Below are positions 1 through 9,510 of a stretch of DNA of 64,000 nt, piece after piece; the first letter of the stretch is position 1; each line of letters begins with the position of its first letter. The position numbers and the translations under genes are program-made. Location of the stretch: positions 19,167 through 83,166 of the forward strand of contig NZ_MRCE01000001.1 in the NCBI RefSeq assembly GCF_001904725.1, given 5' to 3'. The DNA comes from Phormidium ambiguum IAM M-71 (GTDB lineage Bacteria; Cyanobacteriota; Cyanobacteriia; Cyanobacteriales; Aerosakkonemataceae). A model generated the notes under the pieces. It did not search any database and had not been told where the DNA came from. It saw only the letters and a list, made by a program, of their open reading frames with translations.

Positions 1-2
1 TT

Positions 3-257
3 TTAAGCTGGTAGAGGACTTGACCCTTGATCGAGGGTATTATAATTATTTGCGGCTTGAGTTCTTACAGCACACCAAGCAACCTGATGAGCTTTTGACT
101 CTTCACCGTACCAATGAATAGCACAATTGAACGCTGCTCGGTATAATTCTTGTGCAGCTTCCGAAAGGCGATCGCGCACATCTGCTGGTAAATCCTGATT
201 GCTCTTGTATAACATCTTTGTATTTACGGGTAGATGGGGGTAACGCGAGACTAACAT
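3..257 (-). CDS. ChaB family protein
   Basis: This is a small protein of the ChaB family, named after the putative cation transport regulator of E. coli; the molecular function is not settled. The pattern YK.(N/S).DLP..V...L...AQ.LY..AFN.A..WY followed by AH.VAW.AV is visible and covers nearly the whole protein. It ends in a short polar tail. The family core begins at an ATG at 215, so the ATG at 257 adds 14 residues that look non-conserved; neither start has a clear ribosome binding site. The gene is divergent from hemL. The family call is fairly safe, the start is not. Confidence 0.7.
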   Translation of the reverse strand: MLVSRYPHLPVNTKMLYKSNQDLPADVRDRLSEAAQELYRAAFNCAIHWYGEESKAHQVAWCAVRTQAANNYNTLDQGSSPLPA

Positions 258-336
258 TGTCAATCATTGGTTGCATCTATCTTAAGGCAGACTTTAAAGC
301 CTAAACAGGCAAAGACTTACAGTTAAGGAGACAGCT

Positions 337-1635
337 TTGGTGACCACCTCTTTTAAAACCACCAAATCAGAAGAAATTTTTGCAGCAGCGCAGAAAATCA
401 TGCCAGGAGGCGTGAGTTCTCCTGTACGTGCTTTCAAATCAGTGGGAGGACAACCCATCGTCTTTGACCATGTTAAAGGCGCTTACATCTGGGATGTCGA
501 TGGAAATGAATATATTGATTATGTGGGAACTTGGGGGCCAGCAATTTGTGGTCACGCCCATCCAGAAGTAATTAAAGCACTGCACGAAGCTTTAGAAAAA
601 GGAACTAGCTTCGGCGCACCATCGGTACTGGAAAATGTCCTCGCCGAAATGGTGATTGATGCAGTTCCTAGCATTGAAATGGTGCGGTTTGTCAATTCTG
701 GAACAGAAGCTTGCATGGCGGTATTGCGTTTGATGCGTGCTTTTACCGGACGTGAAAAAGTCATTAAATTTGAAGGTTGCTATCACGGACACGCCGATAT
801 GTTTTTAGTAAAGGCGGGTTCAGGTGTTGCTACCCTTGGTTTACCCGACTCTCCTGGCGTTCCTAAATCTGCAACTAACAGCACTCTTACCGCACCGTAC
901 AATGATTTAGAAGCAGTGAAAGCTTTGTTTGCCGAAAACCCTGGTGAAATTGCCGGAGTAATTTTGGAACCAGTGGTGGGAAATGCAGGTTTTATTACCC
1001 CAGATGCCGGATTTTTGGAAGGTTTACGGGTAATTACGCAAGAAAACGGCGCATTACTAGTCTTTGATGAAGTAATGACTGGGTTCCGCATTGCTTACGG
1101 CGGCGCACAAGAAAAATTTGGTATTACCCCGGATTTAACAACTTTAGGTAAAATTATTGGTGGTGGTTTACCAGTAGGTGCTTATGGTGGTAGACAGGAT
1201 ATCATGTCTATGGTGGCACCTGCTGGCCCAATGTACCAAGCAGGAACTTTATCTGGCAATCCCTTGGCGATGACAGCAGGGATCAAGACTTTGGAATTAC
1301 TGCAAAAGCCTGGTACTTACGAGTATTTGGAACAGATTACCAAAAAACTGAGTGATGGTTTGTTGCAAATTGCCAAAGATGCTGGTCATGCGGTTTGTGG
1401 CGGTCATATTAGCGCCATGTTTGGTTTATTCTTTACTGGTGGGCCTGTTCATAATTATGAGGATGCCAAAAAGTCGGATACGGCTAAATTTGGTCGCTTC
1501 CATCGGGGAATGCTAGAACGTGGGGTTTATTTGGCACCTTCTCAATTTGAAGCTGGTTTTACTTCCTTTGCTCATACGGAAGCAGATATCGATCGCACTT
1601 TAGCAGCTGCTAAGGAAGTTCTTTCTACTATTTAA
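337..1635 (+). CDS. hemL: Glutamate-1-semialdehyde 2,1-aminomutase
   Basis: This PLP enzyme converts glutamate-1-semialdehyde to 5-aminolevulinate, the entry step of heme, chlorophyll and bilin synthesis in the C5 pathway; it acts in the cytoplasm. The protein is full length for the family (about 432 residues). The early block [19 protein letters not shown] is diagnostic, and the PLP lysine lies in TLGKIIGGG at about K272. AAGGAG at 325-330 is placed 6 nt before a TTG at 337 and 9 nt before a GTG at 340. Cyanobacterial homologues usually begin MV, which favours the TTG, but the two starts differ by one residue. An intrinsic terminator follows at 1701, so the gene appears monocistronic. Confidence 0.95.
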   Translation: MVTTSFKTTKSEEIFAAAQKIMPGGVSSPVRAFKSVGGQPIVFDHVKGAYIWDVDGNEYIDYVGTWGPAICGHAHPEVIKALHEALEKGTSFGAPSVLENVLAEMVIDAVPSIEMVRFVNSGTEACMAVLRLMRAFTGREKVIKFEGCYHGHADMFLVKAGSGVATLGLPDSPGVPKSATNSTLTAPYNDLEAVKALFAENPGEIAGVILEPVVGNAGFITPDAGFLEGLRVITQENGALLVFDEVMTGFRIAYGGAQEKFGITPDLTTLGKIIGGGLPVGAYGGRQDIMSMVAPAGPMYQAGTLSGNPLAMTAGIKTLELLQKPGTYEYLEQITKKLSDGLLQIAKDAGHAVCGGHISAMFGLFFTGGPVHNYEDAKKSDTAKFGRFHRGMLERGVYLAPSQFEAGFTSFAHTEADIDRTLAAAKEVLSTI

Positions 1636-1700
1636 CATAAGTAGCCGCTACCAGTCCCGGCCAAACACAAGTAAATATTTTCATTTGTCTCTTAGCCCTA

Positions 1701-1735
1701 CCCCGTCTCTCTGACGGGGTTTATTGTTATATTTT
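1701..1735 (+). terminator. Intrinsic terminator of hemL
   Basis: CCCCGT (1701-1706) pairs with ACGGGG (1714-1719) around a 7-nt loop. It is followed by a T-rich stretch, 65 nt after the hemL stop. Confidence 0.7.
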
Positions 1736-1892
1736 TTTAACATAATTTTCGCTTTATATTTTTTAGTTACAAATTCTTAATTTTACCTGGCCAATCAGTT
1801 ATCAATTACTTCAAGAAACTAATAAAATCGCTTTATATGATAGTAGAACAACTTCAGACTTCCTAAAAATATCGCCAATACTCAAAGTAAAA

Positions 1893-4800
1893 ATGAAATA
1901 TTCAGTAGTACACAAAGATATTGAAAAAATCTCCAAATTTATTGAATTTCTGCAAATTATATCTAAATTTATCAGTGTAATTACCGTTTTATTTGGTTGT
2001 TATCTTTGTTTAAAGTTCATGATTGTTCCGGGAATAGGATTAATCCTTTCTGGATCGACATTGTGGCTATGGCATCAGGAAAAAATCAAAGGTAAATTAG
2101 CAGTTTTTGCTATTAGCTGTCTAAGCTTATTAATTTCTTTGGAAATCTTAGAAATCTTTCCCTTTTTTTTCCGGGTAGATTTAGGGAAAATACCTGGAAC
2201 TTTAGCGGCAAATACAGCTATTGCATTCATTTCTTTAGGCATAGCTTTATTACTATTAACAAAAAATTTTTATAGTGGGTCTCAATTTTGTAGTGTACTG
2301 GCATTTTTAATAGCTTTAATTGGTTTTTTAGGTGATGCTTATCAAATCAAACAATTTTATGGTTTTGGTTCTTATACTACAATGTTTTTGCCTATAAGTA
2401 TGGCGATAATTTTATTATCTATAGGCGTTTTATTTGCTTCCCCCGATCGTGGTTGGATGAAAATTTTAACTAGTGAAAATGCTGGGGGAATAATGGCAAG
2501 GCGGATGTCACCAATAGCGATCGCTATGCCATTAATTATAGGTTGGTTAATTTTAATTGGATATCGAAATAATAACTATTCACCAGAAATAGCTATTACT
2601 TTATTGAGCGTGTTGAACTTAATATTTTTTAACTGGGTAATTTGGTGTACTGCTAGATTTTTAACTAGAGTTGATAGTCAAAGAAAGCAAGTACAAAAAG
2701 CTCTACAGGAAAATGAAATTAAATTTCGGGCTATTTTCGATCAATCATTTCAATTGATGGCATTATTACAGCCAAATGGGACTTTGATAGAAGCGAACCA
2801 AGCGGCGTTGAATTTTGCGGAAATTCCCTTATTTGATGTAATAGATAAACCTTTTTGGCAAACTCGATGGTGGGTAGACGAAGATAAATTAATTACTAGA
2901 TTATCCCTGAACAGTAAAGAAGATTTATCTCCAATTCAAGAACAACTAAAAAATGCTATTCACCAAGCTTCTCAAGGTGAACTAGTACGTTATGAAGTGG
3001 ATATTCGGGGAGCAAATAATCAAGTGGCAACTATTGATTTTTCTCTAAAGCCTCTGCGCGATCGCACGGGAGAAGTAATATTATTAATTGCGGAAGGACG
3101 TGACATTAGCGATCGCAAACAAGTAGAAATAGCTTTACGAGAAAGAGAGCAATTTTTAGCTAGTATTTATGACGGAGTAAATTATATTATATGCGTTGTT
3201 GATGTTAAAGAAAATGGCGAAATAACTTACGCTGGGTGGAATCCAGCAACAGAAAAAATTACGGGAATTAGTTCTCAGACTAGTTTTGGTAAAACGCCTG
3301 AAGAATTATTTCCACCACATTTAGCTAACGAATTCCGCCAAGGATTTAATCAATGTTTAGCTGCCCAAGCTTCTATTTCTTATGAAAGTTCTACAAAAGT
3401 TGATGATAAAGAAGTTTGGTTAATGGCAACTTTAACTCCCCTAAAAGATCCAACGGGAAAAATTTACCGCATGATTGCCACCTCTACATACATCACCGAA
3501 CGCAAAAAAGCCGAAGAAGCTTTGCGCGAAAGTGAAAAATTAGTCCGGTTATTTGTGGAACATACACCAGCTGCAATCGCCATGTTTGACAAAAATATGA
3601 ACTACTTAATTACAAGTCGCAGTTGGCTAATAGATTATCATTTGGAACAGCAAAATATTATTGGTAAATCTCATTATGAAGTCTTTCCTAATGTTCCCGA
3701 TCGATGGCGAGAAATTTATCATCGTTGTTTAAATGGTGCTATAGAAAAATGTGAAGAAGACCAAATAATTCACGCTGATGGCACAATAGATTGGATATAT
3801 TGGCAAATTCATCCTTGGCATAATGATAATAATGAAATTGGCGGAATTATTATCTTTTCCGAACTGATTACTGCCCGAAAAGAAGCCGAAATCGCATTAC
3901 AACAATCCGAAGCTCAATTTCGTAAATTAGCCCAACAAGAAACATTAGTTAATCGCATTGCTAATCAAATTCGTAACTCTTTAGATATCGATCAAATTTT
4001 AACAACTACAGTTAATGAAGTGCGGAATTTATTACAGATCGATCGCGCTGCATTTGGATGGTACAATTACGATGCTAATCCCGAAACTTGGGAATGTATT
4101 AAAGAAGCCAAAAATGATCTTCTACGTAGTATTTTAGGCTTATATAAAGCCACAGTTCTTGGGCCTTTAAAAGATAAAATTCTCAATCAAGAAACTTTCC
4201 AAGTTGACGAAGTTAGCACTTTTCCCGATCCAGTTTTGCGCCAATTTCTTGTGGATTTACGTTATACTTCGATTTTGATTTTACCAATTAAAACTCAATC
4301 AGGAAAAGTTGGGGCTTTTAGTTTTGGACATACTAGAAGTAAACGCCCATTTAATGAAAGCGAAGTAGAATTAATCGAAGCGGTAGGAGTACAATTAGCG
4401 ATCGCCCTCAACCAAGCTGAACTTTACGCCCAAAGTCAGGAACGTACCCAACAATTAGAAATCACATTACAAGAATTACAACAAACTCAAACTCAATTAA
4501 TTCAAAGCGAAAAAATGTCTTCTTTAGGGCAGATGGTAGCAGGTGTCGCCCATGAAATTAATAATCCAGTTAGCTTTATTTACGGCAACATACAACCCGC
4601 TACCGAATATATTCGAGACTTACTAAAATTACTCAAACTTTATCAATTACATTATCCTATTCCTGTACAAGAAATTCAAACAGAAATAGAAGAAATTGAT
4701 TTAGAATTCTTAGTTGAAGATTTACCAAAATTACTAGCTTCTATAAAAGTAGGCGCAAGTCGAATTAGAGATATTGTTAAAAGTTTACGTCTATTTTCTC

Positions 4801-5291
4801 GCTTAGATGAAGCTGATATGAAGGTAATCGATATTCACGAAGGTATCGATAGCACAATTATGATTTTAGAACATAGATTAAAACCCAGACCTCACTTTTC
4901 GGGTATTTCCGTAATTAAGAAATATCACAAATTACCATTGGTAGAATGTTATGCAGGTCAATTAAATCAAGTATTTATGAACATTTTGACTAATGCCATA
5001 GATGTGCTAGAAAATCAATCAGAACCTCGCAATATCACGATTACCACTCAAGTAAAAAATCAATTAATCATCATCAGTATTGCTGATAATGGATCGGGAA
5101 TGACTAAAGATATTAAAAGTAAAATTTTCGATCCATTTTTTACTACAAAAGATATCGGGAAAGGTACAGGTTTAGGATTAAGTATTTCTCATTCAATTAT
5201 TGTTGAAAAACACAATGGAAATTTGAGATGTAACTCTGAATTAGGTCAAGGGACAGAATTTATTATTGAAATCCCAATACGGCAGAAATAA
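1893..5291 (+). CDS. Membrane-bound multi-PAS/GAF sensor histidine kinase
   Basis: This is a large hybrid-free sensor kinase. Residues about 15-265 contain around eight hydrophobic segments forming a membrane sensor. Three PAS domains start near residues 274, 417 and 546, each preceded by the usual linker (ALRE.E). A GAF domain runs from about 675 to 850. A coiled coil leads to the phosphoacceptor box MSSLGQMVAGVAHEINNP with the histidine at 887. The ATPase N box (NQVFMNILTNAIDVL) is near 1024, and the boxes DNGSGM and GKGTGLGLSIS follow. There is no receiver domain and no adjacent response regulator, so it is an orphan kinase with unknown ligand and partner. Its stop codon directly abuts the stop of the convergent DUF202 gene. 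Confidence 0.9.
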   Translation: MKYSVVHKDIEKISKFIEFLQIISKFISVITVLFGCYLCLKFMIVPGIGLILSGSTLWLWHQEKIKGKLAVFAISCLSLLISLEILEIFPFFFRVDLGKIPGTLAANTAIAFISLGIALLLLTKNFYSGSQFCSVLAFLIALIGFLGDAYQIKQFYGFGSYTTMFLPISMAIILLSIGVLFASPDRGWMKILTSENAGGIMARRMSPIAIAMPLIIGWLILIGYRNNNYSPEIAITLLSVLNLIFFNWVIWCTARFLTRVDSQRKQVQKALQENEIKFRAIFDQSFQLMALLQPNGTLIEANQAALNFAEIPLFDVIDKPFWQTRWWVDEDKLITRLSLNSKEDLSPIQEQLKNAIHQASQGELVRYEVDIRGANNQVATIDFSLKPLRDRTGEVILLIAEGRDISDRKQVEIALREREQFLASIYDGVNYIICVVDVKENGEITYAGWNPATEKITGISSQTSFGKTPEELFPPHLANEFRQGFNQCLAAQASISYESSTKVDDKEVWLMATLTPLKDPTGKIYRMIATSTYITERKKAEEALRESEKLVRLFVEHTPAAIAMFDKNMNYLITSRSWLIDYHLEQQNIIGKSHYEVFPNVPDRWREIYHRCLNGAIEKCEEDQIIHADGTIDWIYWQIHPWHNDNNEIGGIIIFSELITARKEAEIALQQSEAQFRKLAQQETLVNRIANQIRNSLDIDQILTTTVNEVRNLLQIDRAAFGWYNYDANPETWECIKEAKNDLLRSILGLYKATVLGPLKDKILNQETFQVDEVSTFPDPVLRQFLVDLRYTSILILPIKTQSGKVGAFSFGHTRSKRPFNESEVELIEAVGVQLAIALNQAELYAQSQERTQQLEITLQELQQTQTQLIQSEKMSSLGQMVAGVAHEINNPVSFIYGNIQPATEYIRDLLKLLKLYQLHYPIPVQEIQTEIEEIDLEFLVEDLPKLLASIKVGASRIRDIVKSLRLFSRLDEADMKVIDIHEGIDSTIMILEHRLKPRPHFSGISVIKKYHKLPLVECYAGQLNQVFMNILTNAIDVLENQSEPRNITITTQVKNQLIIISIADNGSGMTKDIKSKIFDPFFTTKDIGKGTGLGLSISHSIIVEKHNGNLRCNSELGQGTEFIIEIPIRQK

Positions 5292-5825
5292 TTAATGTTT
5301 TCTTCTTGTCCTTAGCGATTCAAAAACCATATAACTGTACTTCACCGAATATAAAACTATTGGGTTTTTGACTGAAAATTTATTTCTTAAATTAGAAATT
5401 TTTGGTTTTTTAATGGGAGAATTTAACTTACTGGGAGTGGGAGTATGTCGTAACAATAAAAAAGGAATACTCAACAATCCCAAAACCATTACAATCACCG
5501 CAGTTATCCATACCATTAACCGACTAGGTTGATAATCTGCTTGTTCAATTTGTCGAAAAACTTTGTTATATCGCCATACAGATAAACCAATGACAATTAC
5601 TCCGACAATTACTAATCCAATACCTAAGCTTTGTGAATTAATAAAAGAATCAGGAACAGTGTTTTCTCCAGTAAATGAAGTTTCTAATTGACGAAGAAAC
5701 AAGCCAAAACGGGCAATGGCGAAACCAAAACCAATTAAGGCAATAGCTGTCCTTAACCAAGCTAAAAATGTGCGTTCATTGGCTTGATGTTCTCTTTGAC
5801 GATCGATCTTTTCCGAATTAGCCAT
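5292..5825 (-). CDS. DUF202 (YidH-like) membrane protein with unusual C-terminal tail
   Basis: The family signature ERTFLAWLRTAIALIGFGFA is followed by two further membrane segments, as in YidH/DUF202 inner-membrane proteins of unknown function. The family start is the ATG at 5825 (MANSEKID). A longer reading to 5891 would run through a palindromic repeat and is unlikely. After the third membrane segment most family members end, but here a basic tail of about 50 residues (rich in K, R, P and S) continues. It stops at 5292, immediately next to the kinase stop codon at 5289-5291. The tail may have arisen by loss of an earlier stop. Confidence 0.75.
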   Translation of the reverse strand: MANSEKIDRQREHQANERTFLAWLRTAIALIGFGFAIARFGLFLRQLETSFTGENTVPDSFINSQSLGIGLVIVGVIVIGLSVWRYNKVFRQIEQADYQPSRLMVWITAVIVMVLGLLSIPFLLLRHTPTPSKLNSPIKKPKISNLRNKFSVKNPIVLYSVKYSYMVFESLRTRRKH

Positions 5826-5850
5826 CGTTTTAAAAACTAGCACAAAGCAA

Positions 5851-5916
5851 AAAAGGGCAAGGTTTATAAATAATTCTTGGTTAAGATTCAAAAATATTAG
5901 CTAAACCTGCCCCTAA
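5851..5916. repeat. Degenerate copy of the 69-bp palindromic repeat family
   Basis: The left arm AAGGGCAAGGTTTA and the right arm TAAACCTGCCCCT are imperfect reverse complements. The arm sequence and interior resemble the copies at 13252, 18241, 36287 and 36377. It lies just upstream of the DUF202 start. Confidence 0.55.
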
Positions 5917-5935
5917 AACCCAAATTTTTTTGGGA

Positions 5936-6427
5936 TTAGCGATAGTTAGTAAATTGCAATGCCACTGGATAATCTTCCTGCTTCAAGCGTTGAATAACTG
6001 CTTGTAATTCGTCTTTGTCTTTAGCAGAAACTCGCACTGCATCGCCTTGAATAGAAGCTTGCACTTTCTTAAATTCATCACGAATAAATTTGCTAATTTG
6101 TTTAGCAATTTCCTGGCTAATGCCTTTTTTGAGGGTAATTTCTTGGCGAACTCGATTACCGCTAGCTGATTCGATTTTACCGTAATCAAAAATTTTCAAA
6201 GATAATTGCCGTTTTGCTGCTTTGGTTTGCAAAATTGTATGTACGGCATCTAAGGTAAACTCACTATCTGTGTTAACAGTAATGGTATCTTTGCCTAATT
6301 CTACTGTGGTTTTAGTATCTTTCAGATCGTAACGACTACTAATATCTCTATTAGTTTGATCGACAGCATTTACTAATTCTTGGTAATCAAAGTCACTAAC
6401 AATATCAAAGGAATAAGTGGAGGCCAT
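5936..6427 (-). CDS. YajQ family nucleotide/c-di-GMP-binding protein
   Basis: This is a 163-residue protein with the family opening [19 protein letters not shown] and the typical SRYDLKD.K, tandem RRM-like halves and a C-terminal ALQFTNYR. Members bind nucleic acid or nucleotides, and some bind cyclic di-GMP and modulate transcription factors. Whether this one binds c-di-GMP cannot be told from sequence. The length and start (ATG at 6427) match the family. It stands alone on the minus strand, followed by the DUF202 gene. Confidence 0.9.
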   Translation of the reverse strand: MASTYSFDIVSDFDYQELVNAVDQTNRDISSRYDLKDTKTTVELGKDTITVNTDSEFTLDAVHTILQTKAAKRQLSLKIFDYGKIESASGNRVRQEITLKKGISQEIAKQISKFIRDEFKKVQASIQGDAVRVSAKDKDELQAVIQRLKQEDYPVALQFTNYR

Positions 6428-6459
6428 AACAACTAACTGAACGGTAAATAAGGATGATT

Positions 6460-6552
6460 GGTAATTGGTAATTGGTGGTTAATTGGAAATCTCAAATCTA
6501 AAGATTGCCAGAGATTTGTTATTGCTAATTTTCCTACCCATTACCCATTACC
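6460..6552. repeat. GGTAATT-type repeat with inverted partner
   Basis: Tandem GGTAATT units at 6460-6475 face CCATTACCCATTACC at 6538-6552. The arms could form an imperfect hairpin in the gap between yajQ and the MAPEG gene. This is a short low-complexity intergenic repeat, typical of filamentous cyanobacteria. Confidence 0.5.
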
Positions 6553-6564
6553 GAACAAGTAATT

Positions 6565-6969
6565 TCATCTAGCCTGGTCAAGACTTAACACAATTAAAGT
6601 ACCACTGCAAAGAGTTGCGATCGCAAACATTAGCGATCGCAACAATGGTACATTCAAAATGTAGAACACCGAGTAAAGTAACCGAGCAACCAAATAAGTT
6701 AACCCAGCAAATACTGCCAGAGTCGAACTAACACCTGTGATGTATGCCATTAATGCTGCTGGAACAAAGATCATCAAAGATTCAAAACCATTTTGATGCG
6801 CCCAAGTAGCACGTTGAGCAAAAGCAGGTAACTTATCAACAATAGCTCTAGGAGTTGCTAAAGCTTCTGTTCCCAAATTGACCCGAGCATAAGCCACTAG
6901 CAAAAAGGGAACATAAACCAAAACAATAGCTCCCGCAATGCAATACAGAAAAGCGATCGATCCTGACAT
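6565..6969 (-). CDS. MAPEG family integral membrane protein
   Basis: This small four-helix membrane protein resembles the MAPEG superfamily (microsomal glutathione transferase and eicosanoid enzymes) and its bacterial relatives. The pattern ALATPRAIVDKLPAFAQRATWAHQNGFESLMIF followed by hydrophobic helices and RLLYSVFYILNVPLLRS is characteristic (A.RA..AH.N..E, R..Y...Y). The ATG at 6969 is preferred because GAGG lies 8 nt upstream; an in-frame ATG at 6984 overlaps that site. The substrate is unknown, and bacterial members of this branch are mostly uncharacterised. Confidence 0.75.
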   Translation of the reverse strand: MSGSIAFLYCIAGAIVLVYVPFLLVAYARVNLGTEALATPRAIVDKLPAFAQRATWAHQNGFESLMIFVPAALMAYITGVSSTLAVFAGLTYLVARLLYSVFYILNVPLLRSLMFAIATLCSGTLIVLSLDQAR

Positions 6970-7015
6970 TGGTAATAACCTCATCAGCCCCTATTTATTT
7001 CCCAGATTTACTACC

Positions 7016-7519
7016 TCAATCAAAGTAAAACAACGTGACTAATTTTCTTTGTTCCTCGGCATCCTCGCAGGTTTTTAATAAAGTCCTGCTATCGTGAAAA
7101 GCAAAGCAAATTAACTGTTGACATCGGGAAACAATTTCCTGATTGCAGAGAGCACTAGCTTCACCCAAAGATAAATGATCGTTTTCTGGCTTTTCTACCA
7201 AGTGCATTACCTGTTCCAACAACTCACGAGATTCTCGCGGTTGTCTGTCTAGGCTTTGGGGTAAAATCACCGTCAATAACTTGGGATCGGCCCGCATTGC
7301 GCCGCGAATTGCAGCTGCATTCGTCCCCGTAGCACCAGAAGTGAGCAACTTATTTCCGGTTAAAACCAGGGCGTAGCTCATCATTTCAATTAAGTGCTGA
7401 TGGGTAATAGGAACATGGCGCGAACCTAACAAGGCAATTCTTTTAGAACCTGTTTGTTGGATCGTCGCTAGTTCTTGGACTAATTCATCAAATTTAGGAA
7501 TGTCCAGCGATTGACTCAA
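7016..7519 (-). CDS. DprA/LOG-like Rossmann-fold protein
   Basis: This 167-residue protein has a DprA-type Rossmann core. KRIALLGSRHVPITHQHLIEM is followed by LLTSGATGTNAAAIRGA, which matches the nucleotide-binding Ser-Gly-Gly-like segment of DprA and LOG proteins. Cyanobacterial homologues are usually annotated as DNA recombination-mediator protein A. It is much shorter than DprA and lacks the winged-helix domain, so a true role in transformation is uncertain. It lies 72 nt downstream of the P-loop/DRTGG gene on the same strand and may be cotranscribed with it. Confidence 0.65.
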   Translation of the reverse strand: MSQSLDIPKFDELVQELATIQQTGSKRIALLGSRHVPITHQHLIEMMSYALVLTGNKLLTSGATGTNAAAIRGAMRADPKLLTVILPQSLDRQPRESRELLEQVMHLVEKPENDHLSLGEASALCNQEIVSRCQQLICFAFHDSRTLLKTCEDAEEQRKLVTLFYFD

Positions 7520-7591
7520 GGATTAAGTTGAAGACACAACAACCTAGTTATTTTAACAGAAGTGTTGAAAGGAGTACTTCATTAAACTCAG

Positions 7592-8683
7592 TTAAGGCAA
7601 CGTCACCGCTGTTTGTAAGTCGAGTTTTGCCAGTAACCGATTAATATCAAAATGTTCTGCCATTAACTGACGGACACATTCGACTTTGATTGGTTCTTGA
7701 ACGCGCACTTGACCAAAAGCCCGATCGATAATTTCCACAGTGGTTAAAGTATCCAGATCTACTGAAATAATGGGAATTTCCAAATCTTCAGCCCGACTCA
7801 AAATCAAATCTGAAGGTGGGATATGCCCAGTTAAGATTAAACATTGGGTTGAAGTTTCCAATGCTGCCAGTTGAATTTCAGTGCGATCGCCTCCTGTCAC
7901 CACTGCCATATTCCGTCCTTTACGGAAATACTTCAGGGCTGAATTAACATCCATTGCCCCAATTGTCAAGCTTTCCACCAATAAATCCAAGCGATCGCTA
8001 TGGCATAAAACCTCAGCTTTCAATTGTTTAACTAGTTGCTTAACCGTTACGCTGCGGAGCAAAGCACTGCGAGGCAAAATCCCCAACACTGGAACATCCC
8101 GTTTTTCCAAAAACGGGCGAATTTCCGCTTGTGCCATTTCCATTTGCTCGGTTGGCACATCATTAAGAACAACGCCCAATAAGCGATCGCCCAATAGACG
8201 TTTTGCTGCCAACAACTTATGTACCGACAGTAAAGACTGCCAGCGAGACACTAACAGAATGGAAGCATCAATAGAATTCGCCGCATCTAGCAAAGAAAAA
8301 TCAAATAAAGTGCCTTCTTCCAGAGTACCCGGCCCCTCCAGCAACACCAACTCTCCGCCAGCCATATTCAGATAGTTAGCCAACTCCGCACAATAATCTA
8401 ATTTGTCTTCGCCTCTAATCCTTTTAGCTACAGCATCTTCAGTGAGGAAAAACAAAGTTGGTCTAATCCGATCGGATGACAAGTTCAAGCTTTGCGCCAA
8501 AAACTTTACATCCTCATCGATCGCATCTGTCTGTGGTTCATTCCAACAAGTTCCCAGAGGCTTACCGTAACCAATATCCAGTTGTTTTTGTTGTAACTGA
8601 TGGGCAAGCCCCAATATTACTGCTGACTTGCCACTGTAAGATTCTGTTGACCCAATCAGCAGATATTTCGTCAATTTTGGCAC
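7592..8683 (-). CDS. P-loop/DRTGG protein, phosphotransacetylase-like family
   Basis: The N-terminal half (about 1-215) is a BioD/CobB-like P-loop domain with GSTESYSGKS at residues 11-20, and LLEGPGTLEEG as a later conserved loop. The C-terminal part (about 220-340) resembles the DRTGG domain also found beside phosphotransacetylase modules. Cyanobacterial homologues carry names such as phosphotransacetylase family protein or cobyrinic acid a,c-diamide synthase, but the acetyltransferase catalytic domain itself is absent. A ligand-binding regulatory NTPase is the cautious reading. The start at 8683 (MPKLTKYLLIGS) places the P loop at the usual distance from the N-terminus. Confidence 0.7.
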   Translation of the reverse strand: MPKLTKYLLIGSTESYSGKSAVILGLAHQLQQKQLDIGYGKPLGTCWNEPQTDAIDEDVKFLAQSLNLSSDRIRPTLFFLTEDAVAKRIRGEDKLDYCAELANYLNMAGGELVLLEGPGTLEEGTLFDFSLLDAANSIDASILLVSRWQSLLSVHKLLAAKRLLGDRLLGVVLNDVPTEQMEMAQAEIRPFLEKRDVPVLGILPRSALLRSVTVKQLVKQLKAEVLCHSDRLDLLVESLTIGAMDVNSALKYFRKGRNMAVVTGGDRTEIQLAALETSTQCLILTGHIPPSDLILSRAEDLEIPIISVDLDTLTTVEIIDRAFGQVRVQEPIKVECVRQLMAEHFDINRLLAKLDLQTAVTLP

Positions 8684-8729
8684 ACCCTAGCTCCTAAATT
8701 CATTTTCTATAAGGTGGCTTTCCCAATAC

Positions 8730-9107
8730 TTATTCATCCAGACGCAATAGTCTCCGGTAGAAACTCTTGGAAAAGTCGATCGTCCGCGTGGACTTAAAAT
8801 TCATTATGACTTCTATGAGAAAGTTGACAAATTCATTATTTGCCAAAGTCATCTCATAGCTTAACTCTGCATTGCCATCAAACTGCAACCGACAACGAGT
8901 TAAATCAGCTGGTAACGCAGCCACACTCCAGGTTGCCACAAAAGGAATGCTCTCACCACCTTCAATTTTACGATTACCTTCAAGTACACCCTTTTCATAA
9001 AGGCTCATTGCCTTGGGGAGCCAAGTTCGTTTATTGCCTTGGTAATAAGGCATATAAACATTTACTCTTTGAGGATTGGCCGGGGGCAATTGTTCAATAA
9101 TATCCAT
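8730..9107 (-). CDS. ebsA: EbsA-like type IV pilus biogenesis protein
   Basis: This 125-residue soluble protein is conserved in cyanobacteria. The blocks YMPYYQG.KR..LP.AMSLY.KGVLEG.RKIEGGE..PFVA.WSVA and the closing FSKSFYRRLLRLDE match my recollection of EbsA. That protein is needed for type IV pilus assembly and biofilm self-suppression in Synechococcus elongatus. No membrane segment or signal peptide is present, as expected for a cytoplasmic partner of the pilus machinery. There is no pilus gene next to it. The family assignment is from memory of the motif, not from a search. Confidence 0.6.
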   Translation of the reverse strand: MDIIEQLPPANPQRVNVYMPYYQGNKRTWLPKAMSLYEKGVLEGNRKIEGGESIPFVATWSVAALPADLTRCRLQFDGNAELSYEMTLANNEFVNFLIEVIMNFKSTRTIDFSKSFYRRLLRLDE

Positions 9108-9510
9108 AAAGTTCCCTTTTTGGTCGTTACTATAGGTATCCTACGAGTTTGTCCCACTTGGTTAGCTTAAGATCTGAGCAAATTTACTGCGATTAGATTC
9201 CTTTAATATCTGATTATCGTAATCGTAAGCTGATAGTGGATGCTTTGTACGATCGTATTATTCCCCAATTTACTCAGCGGAATTACCAACTTGTTGTTAA
9301 ACCAATCCTAAATTTTTAGAGTAAAAATAAATTGGCACTCTCTCTAGCAACGAAATCAAAGGAAAAGCTACATTTTCCGGCAGTAAGAGAAGTAAAAACT
9401 AAGTGTAAATTTCCAGTTACATTCTCCCGACTTGGCTAAGTGATTAATCATAAACAATAGACAGAGCCGCTGAGCAGTACAGCAATCTTGGATACAATAA
9501 GGCTGCGTTA

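Noticed and set aside
5826-5891. Upstream extension of the DUF202 protein by 22 residues
   Set aside because: The extension runs into a palindromic repeat and lacks a ribosome binding site; family members begin at the internal methionine.
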